Assembly: GCA_902790375.1 (NCBI GenBank)
Contig: CADARY010000006.1
Span: 62,001-126,000 of the forward strand
Length of the DNA stretch: 64,000 nucleotides
Reading direction: 5' to 3'
From: Oscillospiraceae bacterium
Lineage (GTDB): Bacteria; Bacillota; Clostridia; Oscillospirales; Oscillospiraceae
Shown piece by piece: positions 40,330 to 49,264 of the stretch (the first letter of the stretch is position 1; the number at the start of each line of letters is the position of its first letter). The translations under genes and the position numbers were made by a program. The notes beneath the pieces were generated by a model. It saw nothing but the letters and a program-made list of their open reading frames with translations. It was not told the DNA's origin and made no database searches.

Positions 40330-41007
40330 ATGGGGGAACACTACCGGCACGAGTGGAAGCATGAGATCAGCTATGCCGATCTTCTGGCCATCCGTCAGCG
40401 TCTGCGCGCGATCATGGAGAGCGACGCGCACGCAAGGGACGGGAAATACCAGATCCGCAGCCTCTACCTGGATAACCTCGACGACAAGGCCCTGCGGGAG
40501 AAGATCGACGGCGTGAACTGCAGGGAAAAGTTCCGCATCCGCTATTATAACGGCGACCTGTCCGTGATCCATCTGGAGAAGAAGAGCAAGCGTGCCGGCC
40601 TCGGCACAAAGCACAGCGCGGACCTGAGCCGGGAGGAGGCGCAGGCCATCGTGGACGGGAAGCTCGACTGGATGCTGGACAGCGGCAGACCCCTGGTGCA
40701 GGAGCTCTGCTGCAAGATGAAATCCCAGGGCCTCAGGCCGATGACGATCGTGGACTATACGCGCGAGCCCTTTCTTTACCGCCCCGGCAACGTGCGCGTC
40801 ACCCTCGACTACGATCTGCGCACCGGTCTGAAGTGCACGGACTTTCTGAACCCGGCCTGCGTCACCGTCCCCGCCGGGGACGCCCCTATTCTCCTGGAGG
40901 TCAAGTGGGACGCCTTCCTCCCCGCCATCATCCGCGACGCCGTTCAGACCCCCGGCCGCCGGGTGGAGGCGTTTTCCAAATACGCTCAGTGCAGGATCTA
41001 CGGATAA
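40330..41007 (+). CDS. VTC-domain polyphosphate polymerase-like protein
   Basis: The 225-residue protein is a tunnel-fold VTC domain: an N-terminal RHEWKHEI, basic residues in REKFRIRYYNGD and HLEKKSKR, and Glu in LLEVKWDAFLP. In yeast Vtc4 this domain makes polyphosphate from ATP; bacterial stand-alone versions commonly sit next to DUF4956 membrane proteins, as here. The ATG at 40330 has GAGAGGGGAAG upstream. Repeat copy C separates it from the DUF4956 gene by 150 bp. Confidence 0.86.
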   Translation: MGEHYRHEWKHEISYADLLAIRQRLRAIMESDAHARDGKYQIRSLYLDNLDDKALREKIDGVNCREKFRIRYYNGDLSVIHLEKKSKRAGLGTKHSADLSREEAQAIVDGKLDWMLDSGRPLVQELCCKMKSQGLRPMTIVDYTREPFLYRPGNVRVTLDYDLRTGLKCTDFLNPACVTVPAGDAPILLEVKWDAFLPAIIRDAVQTPGRRVEAFSKYAQCRIYG

Positions 41008-41020
41008 GCTTGACTGATAA

Positions 41021-41126
41021 GGCAATACCGCATAATTCGGCAAGAGCAGATCCTGAGAAAATTTGGGTTCTGATAAAGGCACTTTTTCGCAGATGTACTT
41101 TGTGTACCTCAAGAAGCGGTGTTGCC
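41021..41126. repeat. Dispersed palindromic repeat family 1, copy C
   Basis: The 106-bp copy starts GGCAATACCGCATAATTCGG and ends AGCGGTGTTGCC. It is inverted relative to copies A and D and contains the GCAGATGTACTTTGTGTACC core found in copy D. It sits in the operon between the VTC and DUF4956 genes. Confidence 0.85.
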
Positions 41127-41157
41127 ATAAACAAATACAAGACAAGGAGCAAGAACA

Positions 41158-41829
41158 ATGACCTTTCAAGACATTTTCAAATCCGGCTTTCTGGAGAACG
41201 TGAGCGCGGTCAGCGTGCTGGACATGGCGCTCGCGCTCGTGCTGGCCTTCGGGCTGGGCCTTTTCATCTTCTTCGTGTATAAGAAGACCTATGCTGGCGT
41301 CATGTATTCCTCGAGCTTCGGCGTGACCCTGGTGGCACTCACGATGATCACCACGCTCGTGATCCTTGCGGTCACGTCCAACATCGTGCTGTCCCTCGGC
41401 ATGGTGGGCGCGCTGTCCATTGTGCGCTTTCGCACCGCCATCAAGGAGCCGCTGGACATCGCCTTCCTCTTCTGGGCCATTGCCGCAGGCATTGTGCTGG
41501 CTGCGGGAATGATCCCGCTGGCCGTCTTCGGCAGCGTCTTCATCGGCATCATCATCCTGCTCTTTGCCAACCGCAAGGACACGACCCGGCCCTTCATCGT
41601 GGTCATCGACTGTGACGGCCACAACAGCGAGACCGAGGCCCTGCGCCTTCTGGAGCAGCACACCGTGCGCTGCAGCGTCAAGAGCAAGACTGCCCGCAAG
41701 GACGCTGTGGAGCTGAACGCGGAGGTCCGCCTCCGGGACGGCAACACCGATTTCGTCAACGACATTGCAAAGCTCAAGGGCGTCAGCAACGTGGTCCTGG
41801 TCAGCTACAACGGCGATTACATGGGCTAA
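41158..41829 (+). CDS. DUF4956 membrane protein
   Basis: The 223-residue protein has four membrane segments (about 20-150), the conserved GALSIVRFRTAIKEPLDIAFLFW region of DUF4956 and a soluble C-terminal ferredoxin-like part (about 150-223). Proteins of this family accompany VTC domains and CotH or carbohydrate-binding proteins in gut Clostridia, probably as the membrane channel or anchor of the complex. AAGGAG precedes the ATG. The next gene starts 12 bp after its stop. Confidence 0.85.
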   Translation: MTFQDIFKSGFLENVSAVSVLDMALALVLAFGLGLFIFFVYKKTYAGVMYSSSFGVTLVALTMITTLVILAVTSNIVLSLGMVGALSIVRFRTAIKEPLDIAFLFWAIAAGIVLAAGMIPLAVFGSVFIGIIILLFANRKDTTRPFIVVIDCDGHNSETEALRLLEQHTVRCSVKSKTARKDAVELNAEVRLRDGNTDFVNDIAKLKGVSNVVLVSYNGDYMG

Positions 41830-41841
41830 GGGGGAACGCAG

Positions 41842-43872
41842 GTGTCAGCGCACAGACATTTTGACTGGATCTGCGTTGCCGTCCTTATCTGCACCGTCCT
41901 GATCACGACCCTGTTTATGAACGGCGCCCGCTTCGGGATCGAGACCGTGAAGGACGGGGATGCAGAGGGCAGCACCGATTCCGCGTACTTCACCAAAAAT
42001 GACCGCGACGGGAGCTGGAACGGCGCGACCGCCACCCAAATCCGCCTGGCCGGGGACAGCGCCTCCGTCTCCGGAGGCGGGGCCTACGTCTTTGACGGCG
42101 ACGTGGTCATTGCCCAGGCGGGGCGCTATGTGGTCTCCGGCACGCTGGATGACGGCAGCATCCGCGTCAGCGCCGAGAGCGGCTCGAAGATCTGGCTCAT
42201 GCTGAACGGCGCCGACATCCGCTGCTCAGACGACGCGCCCATCCGCATCGAGCAGGCCGACAAGGTCTTTCTCACCCTGGCCGAGGGGACGGAAAACAGC
42301 CTCACCGGGGGCGAAGCGTACAGCGAGAGCGCGCTTGCAGACAAGGTGGGCGGCGTGCTCTTCAGCCGCGATGATCTCACCGTCAACGGCAGCGGGACCC
42401 TGCGCATCACGGCAGGGTATAAGCACGGCATCGACGCCAATGACGAGCTGGTCATCAGCGGCGGCAGGATCGTCATCGACGCCCCGGGCGACGGCATCCA
42501 CGTCAACGAGGGCTTCCGCTGCGAAAACGCCGCGCTCACGATCCGCGCGGGGGACGAGGGCATCCATGTCCAGGGAAATGAAGCGGAGCTCTGCATCACG
42601 TCCGGCAGCTTTGACATCGAGAGTGCCGGCGCTGCCCTCAAGAGCGCGTTCAACATGCTCCTCACGGGCGGCAGCTATACCGTCAGGACGCAGGCCGACG
42701 GCCTCCACAGCGGGGGGAGCGTCGGCATCCTGGGCGGTGATTTCACGATCCGCGCCGCAGACGACGGAGTTCACGCCGACGCCGCGGTCAGTGTATTGGA
42801 CGGCCGCCTCCTGCTCGCGGAGTGCTATGAGGGCATTGAGGCCCTGACCATCGACTTGAGCGGCGGCGAACTCGAGATCTATCCCGCGGACGACGGTTTG
42901 AACGCAAACGGCGGCAGCTACGGCGGCATGTTCATGCGCCCCGGCGAGACGGCGGCAGCGGCCCCGGCGGCGGATGCGGAGGCCGAGACCTGGATCCGCA
43001 TCAGCGGCGGCAGCATCACCGTGGTCAACGACACGGCCCGGGATGCCGACGGCCTGGACTCCAACGGCGATATTGTCATCTCCGGCGGCAGTGTGCGCGT
43101 CAGCCTCAGCTCCTCCGGCAGCAACAATGCCATCGACTACGGCAGTGAGAGCGGCGGCAGCTGCGTCATCACCGGCGGTGAGGTGGTGGCCTGCGGCAGC
43201 GCCGTGATGGCCGAGGGCTTCAGCGGCTCCTCGACCCAATGCTCCATCCTCTACAATGCCGGCTACAACGTGGCAGCCGGGACGGAAGTGAGCCTGCGGG
43301 ACAGCGACGGGCAGGTCCTGCTCCGCTATGCGCCCCCCTGCACCTTCTCCTCCGTCTCTCTGAGCGCGCCGGGAATGAAGCAGGGCGAGACCTGCACCCT
43401 TGTGATCGGCGACAGGGAGGAGCAGATCACGCTCACCGACGTCACGACCGGCGCCGGCGAGAGCGCCGGGATGGGCGGCATGGGCTGGGGCAGCATGCGC
43501 CAGCGCGGCGACGGCGGACAAAACGGCGGCGGACCGAACGGCCGCCCCGGCTTCGGCGGCAGGCCGGAGGGCATGGATATGCCCTCGGATCAGAGCGTCA
43601 ACGGCCCGCTGCCCACGGACGGGAGCTTCCCGCCCGCAGGCTTTGACGGCGCAAGGCCCGCCTTCTCCGGCATGCCCGGGCAGGACGGCGGACGGCCGGG
43701 AGGCGGGCAGAGACCCGAGCTGCCGCAGCAGACCCCGGAGGAGAGCGAGCTCCCGGCAGAGCCGATGCCCGTGGGAGCGCAGCCGGTCAGCGCCTACACA
43801 TGGCTGATGGTCGCTGCCTCTGCCCTCGTGCTGGCGCTGGGGATTCTCTTCGTGGTAAAGTATAGACCGTAA
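41842..43872 (+). CDS. Surface beta-helix protein with DUF4353-like carbohydrate-binding repeats
   Basis: The 676-residue protein starts at GTG 41842 (GGGGGAAC upstream), has an N-terminal membrane anchor (about 9-26), then some 450 residues of regular ISGG-rich turns (GGRIVIDAPGDGIHVNEG, SGGSVRVSLSSSG) like right-handed beta-helix carbohydrate-binding domains. A Gly/Pro-rich linker (about 545-640) and a C-terminal membrane helix follow. It should be displayed outside the cell, tethered at both ends. With the VTC and DUF4956 proteins it forms an operon; a CotH kinase, the common third partner, is absent here and replaced by this protein. Confidence 0.8.
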   Translation: MSAHRHFDWICVAVLICTVLITTLFMNGARFGIETVKDGDAEGSTDSAYFTKNDRDGSWNGATATQIRLAGDSASVSGGGAYVFDGDVVIAQAGRYVVSGTLDDGSIRVSAESGSKIWLMLNGADIRCSDDAPIRIEQADKVFLTLAEGTENSLTGGEAYSESALADKVGGVLFSRDDLTVNGSGTLRITAGYKHGIDANDELVISGGRIVIDAPGDGIHVNEGFRCENAALTIRAGDEGIHVQGNEAELCITSGSFDIESAGAALKSAFNMLLTGGSYTVRTQADGLHSGGSVGILGGDFTIRAADDGVHADAAVSVLDGRLLLAECYEGIEALTIDLSGGELEIYPADDGLNANGGSYGGMFMRPGETAAAAPAADAEAETWIRISGGSITVVNDTARDADGLDSNGDIVISGGSVRVSLSSSGSNNAIDYGSESGGSCVITGGEVVACGSAVMAEGFSGSSTQCSILYNAGYNVAAGTEVSLRDSDGQVLLRYAPPCTFSSVSLSAPGMKQGETCTLVIGDREEQITLTDVTTGAGESAGMGGMGWGSMRQRGDGGQNGGGPNGRPGFGGRPEGMDMPSDQSVNGPLPTDGSFPPAGFDGARPAFSGMPGQDGGRPGGGQRPELPQQTPEESELPAEPMPVGAQPVSAYTWLMVAASALVLALGILFVVKYRP

Positions 43873-43880
43873 GCGTGATG

Positions 43881-43946
43881 ATGGGTGCGCTGCAAAATGA
43901 CGAACCGGCCCGGCAGGGACGGCGTATTTTGCGGCGCACCCATTTT
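43881..43946 (+). terminator. Long hairpin after the beta-helix gene
   Basis: ATGGGTGCGC-T-GCAAAAT pairs with ATTTTGC-G-GCGCACCCAT across about 30 nt and is followed by a short TTTT. Confidence 0.65.
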
Positions 43947-43950
43947 CGCC

Positions 43951-43979
43951 TTGCACACGGGCGAAAAAGATTGTAAAAT
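43951..43979 (+). promoter_or_regulatory. Promoter of the CARF nuclease gene
   Basis: TTGCAC (43951-43956), 17 bp, TAAAAT (43974-43979), starting 5 bp after the preceding hairpin. Confidence 0.7.
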
Positions 43980-43999
43980 AGGAAAAAAGAGGTGAGCGT

Positions 44000-45181
44000 A
44001 TGCAGACATTGATCGAACTGTATGATGAGCGGCCGCTGGAAAACGTGCTGGGGGTGGAGATGTTCCGGCCCGAGCGGGTCGTTTATATCTGCACCGAGGA
44101 GATCGGCAGCGTAAAGCCGATCCTGGAAACGCTGCGCATCTATTTCCAATGGCGCGGCCTGAACCCGGAACTGAGCATCGTCAAGGGCAGCTTCTATGAG
44201 GTCGGCACCATGCTTGAACTGTTCCGGCGTGTCGTCAGCGAGTATCCGGACTGCGCCATTGATATCACCGGCGGCACCGACGCGGTGCTCTTCGCGGCGG
44301 GGCTTTTGTGCGCCGAGAGCGCAGTCCCGGTCTTTACCTACAGCCGGCGCAAAAACTGCTTCTATGATATCCGCGGCACCGTTTTCAAGGAGGCCCTGCC
44401 CTGCACCGTCGTCTACACAGTGGAGGATTTCTTCCTGATGGCGGGCGGCTCCATGCGCGAGGGGCGGGTCGACAATGCGATCCTGGTGCAGTATCTGCAT
44501 GTGATCGACCCCTTCTTCCAGCTCTATCTCCGGCATCGGCGGGACTGGAAAAGGGCCGTGAATTATATACAGCGCGTCTCGCAGGCCGAGGATAACAGCA
44601 ACGCCAGCCTCTTTGTGCAGGGAAAATATCTGGTGAAGGGGGAGCGCGGCAGCCGGATCGAGGCGCCTGCGGAGACCCTGAAGGATCTGGAGCGTATCGG
44701 CTTCCTGCAGAATCTCGTGATCGTGCCGGGCGAATCGGTCTCCTTCCGCTTCCGGGACAGGCAGATCCGCACCTGGCTGCGGGATGTCGGCAGCTTGCTG
44801 GAGCTCTATGTCTACAAGGCCTGCCTCGATACGGGCCTCTTTCAGGACGTGCGCACCAGCGTCATTGTAGACTGGCAGGGAGACGAGAAGATCAAGCCCG
44901 TCAGCAATGAGCTGGACGTGATGTGCACCCGCGGCGTGACGCCGGTGTTTATCAGCTGCAAGGTCTGTGATGTCAGGACGGACGACCTCAACGAGCTCGC
45001 CATTCTGCGCAACCGCTTCGGCGGGGTGATGGCCCGCGCCGCCATCGTCACGGCGGAGCGCGGCGGCTTCGGCATGCGCAACCGCGCCGAGGAGCTCGGC
45101 ATCATGGTCATCGACCTCAACGACCTCACCAGAGGTCGGATCGGCGAACGCCTGAGGAGCCTCATGCGGGACATTCGTTAG
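44000..45181 (+). CDS. Card1/Can2-like CARF nuclease (DUF1887), without CRISPR genes nearby
   Basis: The 393-residue protein has an N-terminal CARF-like Rossmann domain (about 1-150, including DITGGTDAVLFAAG where the nucleotide ligand would bind), a winged-helix linker (about 200-265) and a C-terminal PD-(D/E)xK nuclease: Glu in LLELYVYKACL, Asp in NELDVM and Lys in FISCKV. Card1/Can2 proteins are switched on by cyclic oligoadenylate from type III CRISPR systems and then cut nucleic acids. No Cas genes or CRISPR array are in the window, so its activator is unknown. It has its own promoter and RBS (AGAGGTGAG). Confidence 0.86.
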   Translation: MQTLIELYDERPLENVLGVEMFRPERVVYICTEEIGSVKPILETLRIYFQWRGLNPELSIVKGSFYEVGTMLELFRRVVSEYPDCAIDITGGTDAVLFAAGLLCAESAVPVFTYSRRKNCFYDIRGTVFKEALPCTVVYTVEDFFLMAGGSMREGRVDNAILVQYLHVIDPFFQLYLRHRRDWKRAVNYIQRVSQAEDNSNASLFVQGKYLVKGERGSRIEAPAETLKDLERIGFLQNLVIVPGESVSFRFRDRQIRTWLRDVGSLLELYVYKACLDTGLFQDVRTSVIVDWQGDEKIKPVSNELDVMCTRGVTPVFISCKVCDVRTDDLNELAILRNRFGGVMARAAIVTAERGGFGMRNRAEELGIMVIDLNDLTRGRIGERLRSLMRDIR

Positions 45182-45188
45182 GGCAGCA

Positions 45189-45357
45189 GGGGCTGTGAAA
45201 AAAGTCGATTCACAGAAGCTGTGAAAAAAGTTGGCTGCCTTCGCAGGGGGCGGTCTCCCCGAACGCTCCGCGAAGAATAGCCTCATAAAATGATAACAGC
45301 CTTCGGCGAAAACGTACAAAAATACGAACTCGCCGAAGGTCTGTTTTTCACAGCCCC
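45189..45357. repeat. MITE-like element with GGGGCTGTGAAAAA termini
   Basis: Terminal inverted repeats GGGGCTGTGAAAAA (45189-45203 and 45344-45357) bound 169 bp that also hold a second direct copy of GCTGTGAAAAAAGT and an inner hairpin (CCTTCGGCGA with its complement, 45300-45339). No coding potential is seen. Confidence 0.7.
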
Positions 45358-45389
45358 TTTTCCATAAAACACAGTGTTTTATGGAAAAA
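45357..45389 (-). terminator. Terminator of cdsA
   Basis: TCCATAAAACAC with its complement around a 3-nt loop, with A/T runs on both sides, just after the cdsA stop at 45395. Confidence 0.75.
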
Positions 45390-45394
45390 CAATA

Positions 45395-46189
45395 TCAAAT
45401 CCCCACCACGAGAAAGCATAGATACACCGTGGGGATGGAGAAAAGCAGACTGTCGGCCCGGTCGAAGACGCCGCCGTGGCCGGGGATGAGGTTGGAGAAA
45501 TCCTTCACGCCGATCATGCGCTTCAACAGAGATTCCGCGAGATCGCCGATCTGCCCCATAAAGGCGCCGAGGAAAGCCGTCACCAGGCACACGCGCAGGG
45601 GCACGGGACTCCCGGACTGGCCCAGAATCCACCAGGCGGCAAAGCCTGAGAGGATCGACGAGAGCTGGCCGCACACGGCGCCCTCGATCGTTTTTTTGGG
45701 ACTCACGGCGGGGGCCAGCTTGTGCTTGCCGAAGCGCATACCGCCGAAGAGGGCCGCGCTGTCACAGACCCAGGTGGCAAGACAGGCCGTCAGCAGCGTC
45801 TGCCACCAGATCTCACTCACGCTGATGACCAGAATGATCCCGAAGAGCACACAGGGATAGTTCATCCCGGCGAGGGTGTAGAGCGCGCCGATACCGGAGA
45901 CCTCCCTGTGCAGTACGCCCGAGAAGAGCGCCAGGTACAGGCAGAAGACAAAGCAAACCACATACAGGAAAAGCCCCATGTGCAGATACGCAAGCGCCGC
46001 CTGCACGGCGAGATAGACGAGCATGACCCACAGCGTACACCGGGCGTTGAGCTTTTCCACATTCTTGCTGTATTCATAGGCGCACAGGCCGCCTGCCACG
46101 GCAAAATACAGGATCCTGGAGATGGCCCACGGCATGCACGCCGCCGTCACGGCGACAAGGATAACGGCAGATTTGACACGGTCCTTCAA
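45395..46189 (-). CDS. cdsA: Phosphatidate cytidylyltransferase
   Basis: The 264-residue membrane enzyme makes CDP-diacylglycerol from phosphatidate and CTP, the substrate of pssA at the other end of the window. The family signature is present near the C-terminus: SLLKRMIGVKDFSNLIPGHG, followed by GVFDR. About seven membrane segments are visible. I choose TTG 46189 as start (GAGGGAG 5 nt upstream, matching the short family N-terminus); ATG at 46216 is a possible alternative, and longer starts cross the promoter. Confidence 0.92.
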   Translation of the reverse strand: MKDRVKSAVILVAVTAACMPWAISRILYFAVAGGLCAYEYSKNVEKLNARCTLWVMLVYLAVQAALAYLHMGLFLYVVCFVFCLYLALFSGVLHREVSGIGALYTLAGMNYPCVLFGIILVISVSEIWWQTLLTACLATWVCDSAALFGGMRFGKHKLAPAVSPKKTIEGAVCGQLSSILSGFAAWWILGQSGSPVPLRVCLVTAFLGAFMGQIGDLAESLLKRMIGVKDFSNLIPGHGGVFDRADSLLFSIPTVYLCFLVVGI

Positions 46190-46233
46190 AGCAGCTCCCT
46201 CTCTTTCCTGCGGCATTGAACGAAGGCGAGATA

Positions 46234-46262
46234 AGAATACCATAAACGCAAGCGAAACACAA
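46234..46262 (-). promoter_or_regulatory. Candidate promoter of cdsA
   Basis: Minus strand TTGTGT (46262-46257), 17 bp, TATTCT (46239-46234), with TGG just before the -10. Confidence 0.45.
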
Positions 46263-46326
46263 CAGGGCAAGCCCACCCGGACAGCGAGTTTTTTTCAAGT
46301 ACCCGCCCTACAGCTTGACTTTTTTG

Positions 46327-46355
46327 TTGTACTGACAAACAAGATGTGGTATGAT
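46327..46355 (+). promoter_or_regulatory. Promoter of the HerA-like ATPase gene
   Basis: TTGTAC (46327-46332), 17 bp, TATGAT (46350-46355) with an extended TGG. Confidence 0.6.
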
Positions 46356-46405
46356 ACGAATATGCATTCATATCCTCGGCAAAAAAATAAACAGGGGGAC
46401 AGAAC

Positions 46406-48133
46406 ATGTTAAGCGATAATAAAATCTGGATGGCGAAATCCGACAAACGCCTTTACCTGCTGCCCGACATGGCAAACCGCCACGGCCTGATCGCAGGCGC
46501 GACCGGCACCGGCAAAACCATCACCATGAAGGTCATGGCGGAGTCCTTCTCCGATATGGGCGTGCCGGTCTTCCTTGCGGACATCAAGGGCGACCTGACC
46601 GGCATGTGCAAGCCGGGCATCGACAGTGCCGATATGCGCTCGCGCATCGAGCGCTTCGGGATTGAGGATTTTTCCTACCGCAGCTATCCCACCCGCTTCT
46701 GGGACATCTTCGGTGAGGTCGGCCATCCCGTGCGCGTCACGGTCAGCTCCATGGGCCCCGTGCTGCTGGCACGGCTGCTGGGCCTGACGGAGATCCAGGC
46801 AGGCGTTCTGAACATCGTGTTCAAGGTGGCTGATGACAACGGCCTGCTGCTGCTTGACCTGAAGGATCTGCGCTCCCTGCTGAGCTTTGTGGGCGAGAAC
46901 CGCGCGGAGTTTACCGTAGAGTACGGCAACGTCTCCGCCGCCAGCATCGGCGCCATTCAGCGCGCCCTGCTCGCCTTTGAGCAGGAGGGCGGCGAGATGT
47001 TCTTCGGCGAGCCGGAGCTGGACTTTGACGACTGGATGGCAACCGATGCCGACGGGCGCGGCTACATCAACATCCTCTCCAGCCAGAAGCTGATCCAGAG
47101 CCCCACGGTCTATGCGACCTTCCTGCTCTGGATGCTCTCCGAGCTCTTTGAGCGCCTGCCCGAGGTGGGCGATCCCGAAAAGCCGAAGATGATTTTCTTC
47201 TTTGACGAGGCCCACCTGCTCTTCAACAACATGCCCAAGGCTCTGCTGCAGAAGATCGTCCAGGTGGTCAAGCTGATCCGCTCCAAGGGCGTGGGCGTCT
47301 ACTTCATCACCCAGAGTCCGAGCGACATCCCCGGCGATGTGCTGGCCCAGCTCTCCAACCGTGTGCAGCATGCCCTGCGCGCCTACACGCCGGACGAGAT
47401 GAAGGCAGTGCGCGCTGCGGCCAAGGCCTTCCGCGTAAACCCCGCCTTCAAGACCGAGGACGCCATCATGGAGCTCGGCGTGGGCGAGGCGCTGGTCAGC
47501 TTCCTCGATGAGGACGGCATCCCCAGCCTTGTGGAGCGCGCAAAGATCCTCCCGCCCCAGAGCCTGATGGGCGCGGCCGGGACCGAAGAGGTCAGGCGCC
47601 TGATCTTTGCCGATCCTCTGGACGAGAAATACCGCGAGGCGGTGGACCGGGAGTCGGCCTACGAAATCCTCACCCGCGCGAAGATCGAGCTTGAAAAGAC
47701 GCTGGCCGAGGCCGCCGCTGCCGCCGCGGAGGAGGCCGCCCGGCGCAAGGCCGAGGCCGAGGCTGAGAAGCAGCGCCTGAAGGAGGAGGCCGCCGCCGAG
47801 CGTGAGCGCATCCGCAGCGCGGCCGCCGCCGAAAAGCAGCGTCTCAAGGAAGAAGCCGCCGCCCTCAAGGCAGCCGAGAAGGAAGCTCTCGCCGCCCAGA
47901 AGGAGGCCGAACGCGAGGCTGCCAGGAAGAAGAAGCTGGCCCAGCAGGCGGCAACCACCGCCGCCTCCACCGTGGTGGGCGCCCTGTCCACGAACCTCAT
48001 CAACGCGGCCACCGGCGGCAAGACCTCCAGCGCCCAGACCATTGCCAAGCGCGCTGCCAGAAACGCTTTAAGCTCCGCCATGCGCTCCGGCACCGGGGCT
48101 ATCATACGCGGCCTGTTCGGGAACAAGAAGTAA
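46406..48133 (+). CDS. HerA/DUF853-type ATPase with long coiled coil
   Basis: The 575-residue protein has Walker A GATGTGKT (31-38), Walker B in MIFFFDEAH (about 267-275) and the sensor [11 protein letters not shown], as in the DUF853 branch of HerA-like FtsK-superfamily ATPases. Residues 420-520 form an Ala/Glu/Lys-rich coiled coil, and the last 60 residues are Ala/Ser-rich and weakly hydrophobic. The branch is found widely but its role is not established; DNA translocation or protein remodelling are both possible. GGGGG precedes ATG 46406. It is next to no nuclease such as NurA. Confidence 0.85.
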   Translation: MLSDNKIWMAKSDKRLYLLPDMANRHGLIAGATGTGKTITMKVMAESFSDMGVPVFLADIKGDLTGMCKPGIDSADMRSRIERFGIEDFSYRSYPTRFWDIFGEVGHPVRVTVSSMGPVLLARLLGLTEIQAGVLNIVFKVADDNGLLLLDLKDLRSLLSFVGENRAEFTVEYGNVSAASIGAIQRALLAFEQEGGEMFFGEPELDFDDWMATDADGRGYINILSSQKLIQSPTVYATFLLWMLSELFERLPEVGDPEKPKMIFFFDEAHLLFNNMPKALLQKIVQVVKLIRSKGVGVYFITQSPSDIPGDVLAQLSNRVQHALRAYTPDEMKAVRAAAKAFRVNPAFKTEDAIMELGVGEALVSFLDEDGIPSLVERAKILPPQSLMGAAGTEEVRRLIFADPLDEKYREAVDRESAYEILTRAKIELEKTLAEAAAAAAEEAARRKAEAEAEKQRLKEEAAAERERIRSAAAAEKQRLKEEAAALKAAEKEALAAQKEAEREAARKKKLAQQAATTAASTVVGALSTNLINAATGGKTSSAQTIAKRAARNALSSAMRSGTGAIIRGLFGNKK

Positions 48134-48159
48134 TACTTGGCATAATAAGAGAAAGAGAT

Positions 48160-48184
48160 CCGCCCCGGGTTCATCCCGGGGCGG
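48160..48184 (+). terminator. Terminator between convergent genes
   Basis: CCGCCCCGGG with its complement around a short loop, followed by TCGTTATT, lies between the HerA-like gene and the Lgt-like gene. Confidence 0.7.
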
Positions 48185-48202
48185 TCGTTATTGGGATCGT
48201 GA

Positions 48203-49264
48203 TTACGCTTGCGCGGGCGCTTCGTTCTCTGCCGGCGCATCTTCCTCCGGGGCTCTGTCCTCCGGCATCTCGACGATCACAGCTCTGCCGCAGCAGCTCA
48301 GGTACAGCCGGTAAACAATGGCGGCAAGGAGAATGCAGCAGAAGCCCATGGCGGTGTAGCAGCCCAGATACCAGTTGCCGTGGCGCTGAACCAGATATTC
48401 CATGTAGCCGCCGACACCCAGGGCCGCAATCCACAGCAGCCACAAAAACCAGTGCCACCAGCGCAGACCGTTTGCCCGGATGGACAGGCGGCTGTAGCGG
48501 ATGAGCAGCAGCAGCATGCACACCGCGGCGAGGATCTGCACAATGCTGACAAAGCCGTTGATGGGCAGAAAGCTGGAGTCGTAACGGGTGGAATCCAGCA
48601 CAAGCTCCGAGGCGGAATAGTAAAGCAGGAACATGCAGATCGTGCAGCCCTGGAAGCGACCAGCGCGCATGGGGACATAGCGCCGCCGGTAGAAAAAGCG
48701 CAGCAGGCCGTGGCACAGGAGCAGCATCAGCAGAAAATGCGCAAAGAAGGTGGCGAAGCGGTATTCCGTCACGCCGGCGGAATTGGTGATCCCGGAGGCG
48801 AGGGGCAGGTGCTGCAGCAGGCCCGTGGTCACGGGGATCTTGCTGCGGCAGGAGCTGTTGAAGAGAGAGCTGAGGCGGATAAAGGCGACAGCCAGGGCAA
48901 TCCCCGGCGCGGCGGCGTCCAGGAGCTTTGCGGTGTCCCCGTCGTCAAGCTTCGCAGCGAGCCAGGCGGCGAGCCACACCCCGGGGATGGCGGCGGAGAG
49001 CACATAGCTGCCTGTGGTATAGTTCGTCAGGGCGGCGAGCAGGCTCCCGTACTGCTCCTGGTGGCAGTACCAGTGCAGCGCGCGGCACAGGGGAAGAGAA
49101 AACAGGATCGCCAGCGGGAAGAAGAGCAGCATCGACACAAGCCTGCCGCGGCTCGAGAGCTGCACGGAGCAGCTCATGAACAGGGCGGCCAGGAGCCCGA
49201 CGCTGATGATGACAGCACTCCAATAGAGGACGGTGGACCCGCTGTAGACGGCAATGGGATTCAT
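48203..49264 (-). CDS. Lgt-like polytopic membrane protein
   Basis: The 353-residue protein has about eight membrane segments. A mid-protein RLSSLFNSSCRSK segment followed by a region with a Pro and Tyr pair resembles the diacylglyceryl-binding part of prolipoprotein diacylglyceryl transferase (Lgt), where RxGNF.N.E is normal. The active-site residues are not conserved, so it may be a distant relative with a different lipid task. The end is an acidic Pro/Ala-rich tail. Its ATG overlaps the stop of the NAGPA gene (ATGA), so it belongs to that envelope operon. Confidence 0.55.
   Translation of the reverse strand: MNPIAVYSGSTVLYWSAVIISVGLLAALFMSCSVQLSSRGRLVSMLLFFPLAILFSLPLCRALHWYCHQEQYGSLLAALTNYTTGSYVLSAAIPGVWLAAWLAAKLDDGDTAKLLDAAAPGIALAVAFIRLSSLFNSSCRSKIPVTTGLLQHLPLASGITNSAGVTEYRFATFFAHFLLMLLLCHGLLRFFYRRRYVPMRAGRFQGCTICMFLLYYSASELVLDSTRYDSSFLPINGFVSIVQILAAVCMLLLLIRYSRLSIRANGLRWWHWFLWLLWIAALGVGGYMEYLVQRHGNWYLGCYTAMGFCCILLAAIVYRLYLSCCGRAVIVEMPEDRAPEEDAPAENEAPAQA

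Noticed and set aside
45182-45394. Small gene between the CARF nuclease and cdsA
   Set aside because: The whole gap is explained by the MITE-like element and the cdsA terminator; no start with a ribosome binding site is present.
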